DNA from: Aureobasidium sp. EXF-3400
Taxonomy: Eukaryota > Ascomycota > Dothideomycetes > Dothideales > Saccotheciaceae
Direction: 5' to 3'
Assembly: GCA_024195585.1 (NCBI GenBank)
Contig: SWBL01000233.1
Coordinates: forward strand, 19,271 to 83,270
Length of the DNA: 64,000 nucleotides
Below, piece after piece: positions 31,239 through 43,844 of this stretch (the first letter of the stretch is position 1; every line of letters starts with the position of its first letter). A model generated the notes under the pieces. It was not told the origin of the DNA. It made no database searches and worked only from the letters and a program-made list of their open reading frames with translations. A program made the position numbers and the translations under genes.

Positions 31239-32852
31239 TCAAGCGTTGGCAGGACGCTGATCCGCTGATGTCACATCAGCCTCTGAAGCGTCCGCTGCAG
31301 CAGTCGTGCTCGTCTCCTCAGGGACAGCAGCAACGTCCTGAACCTGGGCGTCGGACTGTCCTCTTCTTCTTGTTCGGACGCCAAAGCGCCCTCGCAATCT
31401 ACGGCGCTGAGGACCTTCTTCTCCCTGGTCCTGCGCTTGCGCCACGGTGCCATCTGGGTTATGTCTGAGTTCGCGTAGCTCACGAGCAGCAGCCATTCGT
31501 TGTCCCTGATCGAGATGTCCGCGGTCAAGTCCAAGACCAATAAGTAAGCTGCGACGCATGCTGACGCGGTAGGGCTGGCCATTGTAATTGTTGATCGGAG
31601 GAGGCAGACCACCATTCTCGCCAGCTTCAGTAGCTGGCACCTCTGGCTCGGTATAACCCTCAGGTCTTAGATCAACACGGCAGAGAGGGCAAGTTGAGGA
31701 CACGTTCAGCAACCAAGGATCGATGCATGCCGGGTGGAACTTGTGGTCGCAAGGGAGTACGCGGAGGTCCTGTCCGGTCTCGAAGTCATCGGTACAAATT
31801 GAACATCCCAGTGCCTCTGCAGATTCAGTCGCAGCCATTCCTGCGATAGCATCGGGATGGGCGTGTCATGCTGCTGCACCAATTCCTGAGCGAACCGAAG
31901 TCATCGACTGTCTTGGTTCGGCCTGATCGCGCGTTTCTGTTTCTTGTGTTCCATCGTTCTCGACTGAGCGACGAACCACAGGCGTGTCAGTGTCGGCCAA
32001 CTCGACATCTGTAACCTTTGGGTCTGGCTTAGGTTGCTCGCCAAATTTGACAACAGGGATGGTATCCAACATAGCACGTGCGATACCTCGGGCTCTAGTC
32101 TGTCGAGGTCTTCCAGTAACGTTTCTTGGCCCATAACGCTCGGGATGACGATGTGCTCGAATTGCTCCTGTGATGATAATGATGAGGAACAAGGCCGTGA
32201 TGATACCAGTCACACTGTACAGAATGATCATAGCCACAGCAGTTGTGGGAGAAGATCCATAGGTCTGAGATTGACCTTGAGAGTTGGCGCCATTGTTTGA
32301 GTTAGACGTCGAAGTGTGTTGAATCACTGCCTGTAGATTATACGCGGTGTTTAGGTGGGAGAGCAAGGCCTGGGATTCGGTCTGGTTCGACATGGAATAT
32401 ACTCTCGGGTACGCCGATCCCGTGTCAGTGATATTGCATTGCTCGGCTGTCAAACTGTAGAGGATGATAGCTGAAGCATTGACACCGAGTGCTGTGCGGT
32501 AGACATCGTTCAAGGAAAGAAAGCCAGAATAATCTCCAGAGTCGCACGATATTAGAGCAATATCTTGGTCGGTGAGGTTTTCACGATTTGACGTCGTCAC
32601 ATGGTAGAGCGGATCCCGGATGCCGAACTGCGCGCGTCAGCGTCGTTATCGACAATAAGCTGTTCTTAAGAGATCACTTACGTTCAAGTTGGCGTCTGCA
32701 CTTTCGGTCAAAGGTTGGACAGCGCCGACAGTCTGCCCACCGACGATGAGTTCTACATCGGTGCTGGTTTGTGAGATATTCGTTGGTTGAATCAGTAGTC
32801 CGGCTGCTCCGCTCGCCAGCAGGGTTGCTGGTAATAGCGCTCTGCTAAGCAT
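31239..32852 (-). CDS. PA-like / transmembrane / RING-H2 E3 ubiquitin ligase
   Basis: Exon 1 is 32682-32852, exon 2 is 31880-32627 and exon 3 is 31239-31816 in my preferred model (498 aa). Intron 1 is 54 nt. Between exons 2 and 3 the unspliced frame has a TGA. A GTGCAG donor at 31879 pairs with acceptors that remove 39 or 63 nt, both preserving frame; I chose 63 nt. The protein has a signal peptide (residues 1-18), a lumenal domain with N-glycosylation sites and a PA-like IALISCDSGDYSGF stretch, and one membrane helix at about 186-213. A cytosolic RING-H2 finger follows at about 311-352 (CSIC, CDHKFHPAC, CPLC; C3H2C3). The tail is Arg-rich then Ala/Thr-rich. Likely an endomembrane or vacuolar ubiquitin ligase. 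Confidence 0.85.
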
Positions 32853-34442
32853 GGCTATTGGCGTAGTGTGATGAGCTTAGTGTCGGATAGCCAAGGAAAA
32901 GAGATTACAGGACAATGGAAGACGATGACAGGCTCATGCTCTTGCAAAAGGGTATGGCTGCAATGTCTAACGAAAGTTGGCAGGGACAAAGGGGACAATT
33001 ATGGGTGACCGGCGGAGAGTTTGTGGAGGGAAACGGGCGAGAAGATATCCGCGGCCGATGAGAGTAGCGCCACACTTGTTGTTAAGCTTGACTTTGACGA
33101 TCCTGCATGCCCAGCGCGTGCGCCCAGTGTGCCCGGTACAGTCGCCGAGTATGACAAGACTCGATGACGCGACTGACAATTCTTTGTGAGATCGAGTGTG
33201 CGACCCTCGCCACATCCCGCGGTCATCGACCATGAATCAATGACTTGCGTCTCAGGATTGAACGAATTGAAGCAGCTGTTTGAAGCCTTAGAGCGGCCTA
33301 TCGCGGTTGAAGCCGGCGATTGGCACATTCGGCCAATTATCGCCGTGTGATGCGGGGAATCGATAGGTAGGTACATACGGCAGGAACGAGATACGAACGC
33401 TTCAGCTCTTTGCAAATATGCCTTGCGCATCGTATCTTTGCCTTATTTGCCGCCGGCCGGATAGAGTCTCACATTCTCAGCCGCCCTACTTCGCCATCTT
33501 CAACGACTTGTCTTGCGTCGATGGCTATGCCGGCCTGGGTAGTGTGTGGGCGCTGATAAGGGTACCACATTAGTAAGACGTCGATTGATCTTCAGATCTG
33601 AAATCAAAGTCCTCCGGTGCTTTCTATCCCAATCCTTGCGAACCATTTGACATGCGACCATCTGATTCCATCATATGCATGCGCGTCCCCACATACTTTA
33701 CGAAGACCTTGACAAGAAACCATTCCGGGGTCTCCGCACGAGGAAATACTCGGCATTATTGGCGCTCCTCTGCCCTTTTCTTGTGTGTCTGCCACCACTG
33801 CCAAGCTGACGCGTCCATGGCATCGAAACAAGACCTTCGCTGAGAAATACGAAGAACAAAGTAGACGAAAACGTGGAACGTTTCCATCAGATCGTGACAA
33901 AGACCAGAGACATGTAGATCCTCCGAGAGCACGTGGGGAGTGCAGTCTTTCTGGACTTGCCGTTATCTGGCTGTTTTTCGAAGCCTTTCTCAAGGTGCTC
34001 CTTCCAGTCTTGCTTCCGACAAACGGACCCGGATCTGCATCAAGTCTGTGATATCAGGAGCTTTTCATTCTAAGTTTTCAATTCTTTGTATTCTCACATG
34101 TCGCTGGTAAGCGTGGTGTGACTTCCGCCAGAGTACCACGAAAGAACGACTCTTCCACGATGACTAGAATTGAGGAATCTGCCGCCTCACAGAGCCAATC
34201 CAGACGCTTCAGATTCGAAGAGTTGAGATGTTTACACCACAAAAGATTGCCATACTCCTACCAAAGGAGTTCTCACCGATGCCAGTACGGAGTAATGGCT
34301 AAATGAAGGGTGGGGCAAAGCATTCTGCCCCGCCATCTCTTACATCATCCTACAGAGTATATGAAGACCAATAACTTTGCGGCTCGCTCACCAATTTTCC
34401 TCTTTGTGTTTCCAAGAACTCTTGCAAAAGAATATTACAAAC
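32853..34442. other. Intergenic region between two divergent genes
   Basis: These 1.6 kb separate the RING-H2 gene from the dehydrogenase gene. Frames at 32967-33430 and 33604-33993 are open but show no domain, no good start and no splice support. Nothing further is seen. Confidence 0.5.
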
Positions 34443-35737
34443 ATGTCCAAATTTACACTACGCTGGGGCATCCTCGCAACTGGAGGCATCGCTGAGGTGT
34501 GTTTCGGAAGCTCACATCAGCCATTGACAGCACTAATACAATTTACAGAGCTTCTCAAGAGATTTGACCGTCAACCCCGAGACTCGCAACGTCAAGGATA
34601 TCAAGCATGAGATTGTTGCCGCCGCCAGCTCAAGCAGCGCCAGCCGTGCCAGCGACTTCTTGAAGAAGGTCGGCGCACCTTCTTCGGCAAAGGGATACGG
34701 ATCATATGAAGAGCTGGTCGCCGACAAGGATGTTGATATCATCTATGTCGCTACTCCCCACTCGCACCACTACCAGAATGCTATGCTTGCGCTGGAAGCT
34801 GGCAAGAACGTTCTCTGCGAGAAGGCTTTCACCGTCAACGCTGCCCAGGCAAAAAAGCTGGTAGAAAAGGCAAAGGAGAAGAACTTGTTCTTGATGGAGG
34901 CTGTGTGGACGAGATACTTCCCTCTGTCCATCTACGTCCGCGATGTCATTACTTCTGGCAAGGTATATACATCGATTTTACTGCATTGGGTACAGACACT
35001 GACACACACAGATTGGCACAGTCCAGCGCACCTTCGCCGATCTCTCCATTGGTGCTCAACCCGAAGAGGCCTTTGACAATTCTCACCGCATGGTCAACCC
35101 CGACTTGGCCGGGGGTGCCCTCCTCGACCTGGGTATCTACGCCTTGACCTGGGTATTCCAGACCCTCTACCACACCCAACCCGAGTCCGCACGCCAGGCA
35201 CCCACCGTTGTTTCTTCCCTCAAAAAGTACCCTACCGGCGCCGACGAGATGACCACCATGCTGCTCACCTTCCCTCGCTCTTCAGAGCTCGGCGGTGACG
35301 CCCACGGTATCGCCACTACCGCCTTCCGCACAACTCCCGACCCAGACGGCAAAGGCAGCGCCGGCCCAGCCATCCGCGTCCAAGGTGACAAGGGCGAAGT
35401 CCAAATCTTCCACCCTGCCTACCGCCCCACCAAGACCAAACTCGTTCTCTCCGACGGCACAGTTGAGGAGAAGGAATTCGTTCAACCCGGTCCCGGCAAC
35501 GGGTCTGGCTGGTACAATGGCTTCGGCGATGACAAGAACCCTGAGGGAGAGGGTCACGGTATGTTCTGGGAAGCTGATGAGTGTGCGTTTGCGCTCAAGG
35601 AAGGTAGAAAGGAGGGCAAGTATGAGGGTTTGAAGGAAAGTGTTGTGATCATGGAGGTCATGGATGAGGTGCGCAAGCAGAACGGCATGACTTACCCTGA
35701 CAAGATTGAGACGACCGAATACCCTACAAAGCTTTAA
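34443..35737 (+). CDS. Dimeric dihydrodiol dehydrogenase / D-xylose 1-dehydrogenase (NADP+), Gfo/Idh/MocA family
   Basis: Three exons (34443-34496, 34549-34962, 35012-35737) with introns of 52 and 49 nt encode 397 aa. The N-terminal Rossmann fold starts RWGILATGGIAE, followed by DVDIIYVATPHSHHYQNAMLALEAGKNVLCEKAF. That contains the family's TPHSHH and EKxF motifs; the lysine of EKA(F) is the usual catalytic or cofactor-binding position. The second domain includes GGALLDLGIYALTW, where the family's substrate-site Asp/Tyr pair lies. Members oxidise D-xylose or trans-dihydrodiols with NADP+ in the cytosol. In fungi they are usually annotated as D-xylose 1-dehydrogenase. Substrate cannot be decided from sequence alone. 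Confidence 0.9.
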
Positions 35738-35998
35738 GGATTCATGTAGATAATGAACATTGTATGAAGCTCTCTTCGAGCATGTGTTTTCTTTCCGTTC
35801 TCAGCTATATGCTTGCCATTGACTAAAAAATCTGCCTCGCCAATGTGAAACGCACAAGAGCATTGAATCATAGACCTGCGAGAAAGAAAAGCCATAATCT
35901 TCGTCTCCTGAATCCCCATCTCTTATCATCACTCATCTTCGTGATCCTTGACGTATCCGACCTTTCTATCCTCTCCTTGTCTCCCCATCGCTACCATC

Positions 35999-37936
35999 TC
36001 AAGTGCTGTCTTCACCCTTTCTCTGTCTAAGACTCTCCTCAATCGTCTTGATCATCTCATTGCCCACGCGAGTAGCCTCAGGGAAGCGAGGGGCAAAGTA
36101 CGCCTGTATCGTTTCGAACTTGCTGCGGTAGCCATCCATATTGCCAAAGGAGACGCGTTCGGACCAGTCCTGTTTGAGAAGAGAGATTAGCTAAGAAACA
36201 GCAGACATAGAAGATGCGAAAGGCCTTACTCTAGCAGCAAATGTAAATTCCAAGTCGTCGCGACGGAATGTGTTGTCGTTGATTGCAGTCTCGATGACTT
36301 CGTCCAAGAGTTCCGGGTTACGGAAGAGGTATTCAGTGATTCCTAACCAGAGACGGAAGAGCTGTGTTTCTCTCAATCAGATATGCCAGTAAAAGTGAAA
36401 GAGGAATGTAGCAAAACTTACCGGTGTAGAGCAAATCATATGATCATAAGGCACAATTCCCAACTTCCACCAACAATCTACCATAGCCAATAAACTCAAA
36501 TGATTGTTCTTGACCCTCTCGCCAGCAGCAGGTTTCTCTCCCAATGAGAACTGATCTAGCAAATCATCTTGCAGCAGTAATTCATGTCCTTTTGTGCCAT
36601 CAGCGTTGCCAAATACTGCTTTTCTGGCACTCTCGATGCGGTCTCTCAACTCTTGCTTGTGCCCTCCTAGCATCAGTTTGAACAGGTCCGTCACGGACTC
36701 AGCATACTGCTTGATCTGGCGCCTGGCAGCTGGGTTCAAAATGGCCAGACCGGCGTAAACATGCCATTTGTTTGCGTAGATGCGTAGGGTGATGTTGATC
36801 TTGACGTTCTCGATACCACCCACATAGCGAGGCATTTCCCAGGGGAACTGGTTATTGGCCGCCCATGCGGTGCCCATAGACAAAAACGCGGCATGTGTGA
36901 CGGCTTGTGTGTCTGCGGTAATGCGATCGTGGGCTTCAGCTGTGAGTTTGACGTGCTTGCTTTCGAAGCAAGATAGGATCTTGGATACGAGGTTGTAGCT
37001 GGCGTCTGAGGCGCGGTGTTGTATGAGTACCAGAGGTTGGCCTTTGGGATTTACACCGGGTCCGTGGAGAGAGTGACAAGATACGATTTCGACGTCGGAG
37101 GGAAGGTGTTTTTCGAATGCTGCCATCTCGGGGGCTTTGCAGGAGGTTTGGCCGCCGACGATGGCGCCCATCTTGGTTGCTGTGAGGCATACATGTCAGT
37201 TGCAAGACAAGGGCAAGCAGAGGGAGTGTTTGGGTAGAGGGCAACAAACATGGACCATAAGCGGCGACGACGGCATCGATATTCTTTGCTTCAACAGAAT
37301 AGATGATATAGTCACTGCTACGCGAGACGTGGTGACCGTTCTTGAAAACCGTTACTTTCTCCTGCTGAAAGCCTCAGCAAGATGTTGTGTATTACAAAGG
37401 CTATATAAGGTATAGGCAGGAAGGTAGTTCGTACACTGTCCTTGAATTCTTCAACCAACGAATCATATTTGTCTGGAAGGTCACAGGCGTGTACTCTAGG
37501 AGAGTAACATGTCAGTCTGTGTCTGACAGGGTGTTCACGTATTACGGGATAAAACTATTCATCCAAAGTCAGCGGCTGTTCAAGAGATAATCTCAAGTTT
37601 GTGTGAAGAACAGTGGATGTGTGAAGCGTTTCAGACAAAAAATATAAGGTAGCTGAGATTTTACATCATCGACGACTGTCAGATCCTGCCACCGGAACGG
37701 TGACAGGGTGTCCAACAGCCATACTCGAGCCAAATGCACTCAAGTCATCATTTAACGCGGGGAGAGGTGGGTGTGAAGGAGGGAGGAGCGAGAGGAGAAC
37801 GTACCATAGTCAGAAGTCACACAAGAAGCGTGATGCAGAGCGCAAAAGCATACCTCCATCCGGCCTCGCTGAGCCGGCGAGCGTACATCTTTCCCATGTC
37901 GCCCATGCCGATCAAGCCCACCACTGCTTCACCCAT
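35999..37936 (-). CDS. TYR1: Prephenate dehydrogenase (NADP+), tyrosine biosynthesis
   Basis: Six exons: 37854-37936, 37435-37495, 37250-37364, 36422-37179, 36230-36361 and 35999-36169. The first intron is long (358 nt) and the others are 60-70 nt. The product is 439 aa, as expected for fungal Tyr1. It oxidatively decarboxylates prephenate to 4-hydroxyphenylpyruvate. The N-terminal Rossmann motif is GLIGMGDMGKMYARRL; the region YIIYSVEA then YGPSTKMGAIVGGQTSCKAP is diagnostic and spans the third splice junction. The catalytic HSLHGPGVNPKGQPLVLI stretch carries the conserved His. The C-terminal helical domain (FRLWLGITEYLFRNPELLD, DWSERVSFGNMDGYRSKF) needs the last two exons. The gene is divergent from RPS14. 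Confidence 0.95.
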
Positions 37937-38280
37937 GTTTGCGATTCTTCGAATTGTGTCAACTGTGAGATGCTGTCCAGCTCTTGGATTTGAAGCGGTT
38001 CTGATGCGCGCACAGAAGATGCAATTGAAGGTCGCAAATGTCGAGAAGGTGTGAAGTGATGAGAAGAAAGCAGAAGCTGCAGCGTCGCAAGAAAATAAAT
38101 AGAAAGGCAGCTGCGACTCCGCAAGCTTTGACCGGCAATTGCCGTGACCTCTCTCGCAGAGCGAAAGAAATTTCTTGGCAGACCCACGGCCCCAAATTCT
38201 CAGTTCGCGCGTCTGGGTTCACCTTTCTCTTCCTTTTCGTAGTGCACATTTCGTCCATCCACCGACTAACATCAGCAAAA
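37937..38280. promoter_or_regulatory. Shared bidirectional promoter of TYR1 and RPS14
   Basis: Only 344 bp lie between the two start codons. Both genes carry an unusually long first intron just inside their coding sequence (358 and 271 nt). I could not name a transcription-factor site with confidence. Confidence 0.6.
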
Positions 38281-39066
<786 letters not shown>

Positions 39067-39526
39067 ATTGTTGGCGCACTTTGTGTCAGCTTATCTGCTC
39101 TCGATGTTGCAAAGACAATGGTTCATGGCGAAATGTGGCACTGTCGCGCAGAACGGCTATATCGCCTGGTCTGCAATATATTACGCGCAACCCTTGTCTT
39201 CTGAAACATGGAGATATTAAAACAAACCAAAAAGTTTTTACGACCCTCAAACCAATGTCTATCTCTTCTGTGTGCCTGTGAATTGCCTGTTGCTTTGTAT
39301 AGCGCTGTGGTACTGTTTATCATTACGAATCACTGCGTATCAAGTCTTCAATGGTCGATACGAAGAACTGTCACTGAGTATTGGTACATACGGCGCACCC
39401 GTCCAAAGCAAATAACATCCCATTCTGTAAACCCAAGAACGCCCTTGCCATGCAATATCCTCCGGAGAACCAAACCCAACGCCCAGGCTAAAAGACACAG
39501 ATGGCTGAAGTCGTGTGTATGCACAA
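39067..39526. other. Convergent 3' region of RPS14 and UBC6
   Basis: This 460-bp region lies between two convergent genes and holds both 3' UTRs. No further feature is seen. Confidence 0.5.
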
Positions 39527-40369
39527 TCAAGCAGCGGGCTCTCCCAAAGCACGCGCCAGGACGACATAGCTGAAGATGAGGCCCACAGCAAGATACATCC
39601 TGTTCCGTCTCAACCAACTCTGACCAGCATCGCGCGCAACATGGCCACCCTCAACCACAGCACCCAACCCAGCATGACTGCCTACAGGACGTTTCCTCAG
39701 CGCATTCGTCTCTGGCGAGCAAGCACTCGCAACCACAGGAGGCGGCACCGTCTTGCCAGTCTGAGGATCAACCTTGTGCTCTTCCATCCACTTCCAGTTT
39801 TGGTCGTCTAGTTCCGGCCACTCTTCCTTGAACTTTACACCAGCGTCGCCTGCTCTGATGGCACCGAAACCACGAGTGTTGCTGCTGGGTTGCTGGCCCA
39901 GACTGGGGATAGTGCGGTTGGAAGAGCCACCACCGGTGCTGTTCCACCAGCGGGAGCGCTGGGCAAATACTATGCGCTCGGCTTCGGAGGCAGACAGTGA
40001 GCCTGTGGTCATTTCCTCGCTGGTCATGAAACTCTGCAGGCCGAGAAGGATGGTGCTGACCTCCCAGGCTGGGTTGAAACTCTTGGGGTGGAAGTCTGAA
40101 ATGCTGAGGCAGAGGCGAGTGGAAGGTTGGAAGCGGCCGCTAGGGGTGTGCATACGGATAGCGGGGGGCGCGAAAGGGTAGTCGGGCGGGAACATGAGGG
40201 TGCCCCAGTACTGGCCGCCGGCGTAGGGAGTATCCTTGGGGCCTTCGAGGATGTAGTGCCATTCCAGAATGTTGGACTCGCTTGGGTGGGCGGTGATGTA
40301 CGGCGGAGGGTTTTCGGTAATGTTCTTGTACTCCTTTGTTAATCTTTTGTTGGCGGCACGGGTAGCCAT
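39527..40369 (-). CDS. UBC6: Ubiquitin-conjugating enzyme E2 6, tail-anchored (ERAD)
   Basis: This intron-less gene encodes 280 aa. The start is M at 40369 (MATRAANKRLTKEYKNI), the conserved Ubc6/UBE2J start; an in-frame upstream extension begins with a non-ATG codon and was dropped. The E2 core has YILEGPKDTPYAGGQYWG and FPPDYPFAPPAIRM, with the catalytic cysteine at C87 (STRLCLSISDFHP), the same number as in yeast Ubc6. The HPN motif of ordinary E2s is replaced, as usual in this family. The C-terminal hydrophobic helix (MYLAVGLIFSYVVLARAL) is the tail anchor into the ER membrane. It works with Doa10-type ligases in ER-associated degradation. The gene is divergent from SAM50. Confidence 0.95.
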   Translation of the reverse strand: MATRAANKRLTKEYKNITENPPPYITAHPSESNILEWHYILEGPKDTPYAGGQYWGTLMFPPDYPFAPPAIRMHTPSGRFQPSTRLCLSISDFHPKSFNPAWEVSTILLGLQSFMTSEEMTTGSLSASEAERIVFAQRSRWWNSTGGGSSNRTIPSLGQQPSSNTRGFGAIRAGDAGVKFKEEWPELDDQNWKWMEEHKVDPQTGKTVPPPVVASACSPETNALRKRPVGSHAGLGAVVEGGHVARDAGQSWLRRNRMYLAVGLIFSYVVLARALGEPAA

Positions 40370-40885
40370 GATTGTGATTTGCGGGATGTAAGTTGTAGTT
40401 TGCAAGTGGTGGAGTTGTGGTTGGTTGGCTGTGTTGGGCGAAGATTAGGAAAGTGGCTTGGAAGGTGTGCAATAGGAGAGAGTGTCGAAGTGTCAAAGAA
40501 GTACGTAGACGAGATAAGATGACTGTCTCAACTGAGTCCCAAAGACAGCGTACGTCAGGCCTGGATGCCGAATTCCGCCTCCGGAACGTCGGCTTTATGC
40601 TATCCAACATACAATTTGAGCATATTCTCGAAGATCAAGACTATACCGTTAACCCTGGTTGTGAATTAGTGGACATGGCACAAGACAAGGCAGTGTCTAT
40701 CATCTCTATTTTCGAATCAGATCAAATTGTATACATGGTGGTTGCAGATAAATGATGCAGAGAGCACGTGCTTGGCGAACGCTATATACGATTCTCGAGC
40801 CGTCTTGTAGCAATTCCTCAGCGGGTTTGCGGTTGGTAGTAGCTATCTTTGCGACAACGACCGTGTGATCTTTGTTGCGGCTCCA
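40370..40885. promoter_or_regulatory. Divergent promoter region of UBC6 and SAM50
   Basis: This 516-bp interval lies between the outward-facing start codons. No additional ORF is supported; a plus-strand open frame (40417-40755) has no domain. Confidence 0.5.
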
Positions 40886-42472
40886 ATGGCGAACAATTCT
40901 TCGGGAAGCGACGTGAGTCTGTTAGATCTAGTACATGCATGAACAATCGACTGACAGGGCAACGCGCAGCTCTTCGCTCTGTTGCAGGACAAGGCCGACC
41001 CCAAGAGACAGCAAGAGATAGACGAGCGTCTCGCAAGGCAATATGCCAAAGCACAGAAGCGTCAAACAGAGCTGATCGGCCTCAACTCGACCAAGCCCGT
41101 CACAATCTCATCCATCCAAGTCCTTCAGGCCGAGCACACACGTAGAGGCTTCCTCGAGCGCATCTTCAACCCCGTCCTCTCCCACAACCAGGAAGGTCCC
41201 TACACTCTTCAGGAAGCTCTGCGCGAGGTCGGCGGCGCTGTCGACAAGCTCAACCGCTTTGGTATCTTCAAGGCCCCCATCTCGACTTACATCGACCAAC
41301 CCGACCAGACGGATGCTTCCTCTACTCCTACCGACCTCTCCGTCTTCATTCACGCTCCCGAACGCTCTCGCTACACCATCAAGACTGGTACTGAGGCTGG
41401 CTCATCCGAGGGCTCCGCCTTCCTCGATGTCGTCCTCCGCAACATCTTCGGTGGTGCCGAGTCCTTGAACGCTCACGCCTCGCTCGGTACGCGTACTCGT
41501 TCCGCCTACTCGGCCTACTTCGACACTCCCGTCCTCAGCAGTCCCGACATCCGTTTCGAGATTGGTGGTCTCGCTAGTTCAACCCTCAAGAGCTGGGCAA
41601 GCCATGAAGAGCTCATCAAGGGTGGCAGCACAAAACTGAAGTGGTTGGGTCCATGGGGCAGCAAGAACGAGCTGGGTTACTCTGGTATCTGGAGACAAGT
41701 CACTGGTCTTTCTGAGAACGCTTCGCCTACTGTTCGCGCCGACGCTGGTGACAGCTTCAAGTCCAGCATCACACACACTTTCATCAAAGACACCCGCGAT
41801 GCTCCCATGCTCCCCACGAGCGGTTTCCTTTTCAAGGCTATCGGTGAGCTTGCCGGTGCCGGTCCTCTTGCAGGAGACGTCGCATTCGCAAAGTACTCGG
41901 CAGAGTCTCAAATGGCTCTTCCTGTTCCCGTACCTGGTGTCGCTGGTGACAGCGGCATTTCCTTCACTGCTGGCCTTCGTGGTGGCCTTCTCTACCCTCT
42001 GACCAAGGCTGGCTCGGACGGACCCGCTGCATCTCGCATCAACGACCGTTTCCAACTTGGTGGCCCTACTGACGTTCGAGGTTTCCGTCTGGCAGGACTC
42101 GGTCCCAGAGACGGACAAGATGCAGTTGGTGGCGACATCTACGCTGCTGGTGGTGCTAGCCTACTCTTCCCTGTGCCGGGCATGGGCAAGGACACTCCTC
42201 TACGATTCCAGACATTCATCAACGGTGGACGTCTGTTGGCACTGCAAGACGTTGCCAGCGGTGAGAAGGGCGGCAAGAACGTACAACAAAGCGTAAAGAA
42301 CACTTTCCAAGAACTCTCCAATGGCCTCCCTAGCTGCGCGGCTGGAGTTGGTCTTGTCTACGCACATCCCGTCGCTCGCTTCGAGTTGAACTTCTCGCTG
42401 CCATTGATCCTCCGCAAGGGCGAGGAAGGCAGAAAGGGCGTCCAATTCGGCGTTGGCATTGACTTCCTGTAG
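40886..42472 (+). CDS. SAM50: Mitochondrial outer membrane sorting and assembly protein SAM50 (Omp85 family)
   Basis: Two exons (40886-40912 and 40958-42472) flank a 45-nt intron with branch CTGAC and encode 513 aa. Sam50 is the core beta-barrel of the SAM/TOB complex that folds and inserts beta-barrel proteins such as Tom40 and porin into the outer mitochondrial membrane. The N-terminal part has one POTRA-like domain (TISSIQVLQAEHTRRGFLE, VGGAVDKLNRFGIF). The C-terminal 350 residues form the 16-strand barrel, with the Omp85 signature QLGGPTDVRGFRLAGLGPRD containing the RGF motif of loop 6. The last strand ends QFGVGIDFL, a beta-signal-like terminus. The 9-codon first exon was chosen because the splice supplies a proper ATG. 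Confidence 0.95.
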
Positions 42473-43249
42473 AACAACTAGTTCTCGCCTTCCTTCTTCT
42501 TTGCCTAATAATGAGGTTGTACAGATAGAAAAAATCAAGACATCATTCTTTGTTTCCCTACGATGATATCTCACACCGCTCATACCTATGTCTGATCCAG
42601 GTGATTCTGCCTTGAGCTATATTCTAGGCATGTCAGACAAACACTCTCTTGCTCAATTTTACTTGATCTTGAGCAAGCGTTCTCAACCACCTATTTCCAG
42701 GGGTCACGATCACGAGCTGATCACTTCCCGTTCCTAGGATAGCCTACGGCCCAGCGTCGCGAGAGGTGCAGATCTTCCACCCGCACTTTTTGTATCCTCT
42801 CTTGCTGACAGCTGAGACAAGAGAACATTTTGCAGACAAACTGTCATGAGCGTAACCATATCACATTCCAGAAGCAGCTAATGAGTACTATCGGGTGGTA
42901 TGCATACGAGAGGAACGCTGTGTCATTGGTACAACCATCCGGCATCTATTTTGAGAATCGATAGCGGTGCGCAATGCGGGATGATGCAGCACAGCACAGA
43001 TATTGCACACCAGGGCATGCGTTTTTTCCCTGCTGGACGTTTCAAAGCACACTGACCAAAAGTGTTTGCGAGTGCATTCGTCATGTTGATCATGGGTGGG
43101 GGAAGGTATGCTGGGTGTAGGTATAACAGTGGTCGTTTGTGCCGACCTTCCTTCTCTCTTTACTTTCTCCTAAATACACATTTCCATCACAATCAAATCA
43201 TCGACAATAAAACATGTTCAGCGGTAACCTCAGACTCGACATATCAAAC
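42473..43249. other. Intergenic region
   Basis: This 777-bp region has no supported ORF or RNA gene. A second in-frame ATG at 43214, 36 nt before the secreted-protein start, lies in it. Confidence 0.5.
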
Positions 43250-43844
43250 ATGCGCTTCTCTATCCTCGCCTTTGCTGCCTCATTGGCTACCTTAGCAGCT
43301 GCATCTCCTCTCACCAACCGCGCACCCACCATCAACACCACCACGCCTTTCTACCTTCTCACAACCACCTCTGCAACCTACCGCCAAAACTCTTCTCTGC
43401 TACCTAATGTCTCCTTGACCACTCTCTTCGACCCTTACTACCAACCCAACTATCTGCTTCGCCTCATTGCACCCGGCTATGGCAGTGTACCTCAATTCAC
43501 TCTCTCCAATGGCGTTCTACACACACCTGGCAAGGGACCTCACGGCATTGGCGATTACATCTTCAACAGCAGTGACGTGCACACTGGCTCTGAACTGGAG
43601 TTCAGAACCCAGTACGAGGGCACTGGAGATCTGAGTCTCGAGAAGGGTTACCTGCTGGCTGTCAATGGAAGTACTCATGGATGGACCATCTGTGTGGAGG
43701 AACTGGGCCAGGAAGTTGTAAGTTTTCTAGTTAATGATGCAGTATTCAAGGACAAAGACTGACTTGAAGCAGATTGAGTGGAAGGGTACCGATAAGGGCT
43801 GCACACGTACTTACATCCAGGCTGCTTTGACTGTGCCTTACTGA
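43250..43844 (+). CDS. Small secreted fungal protein of unknown function
   Basis: Two exons (43250-43717 and 43773-43844) with a 55-nt intron encode 179 aa. The chosen ATG gives a clean signal peptide (MRFSILAFAASLATLAAASP); the ATG at 43214 would place a charged extension before it. The mature part begins after a probable KR-less dibasic-free site, contains several N-glycosylation sequons (NTT, NSS, NVS, NGS), and has the conserved stretch TPFYLLTTTSATYRQNSS followed by DPYYQPNYLLRLI. Two cysteines near the C-terminus (TICVEE, KGCTRT) may pair. The family is common in filamentous ascomycetes (possibly the DUF7907 group; uncertain). It is likely extracellular. Confidence 0.85.

Noticed and set aside
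33604..33993. 130-codon minus-strand ORF
   Set aside because: No good start, no domain and no splice signals that extend it.
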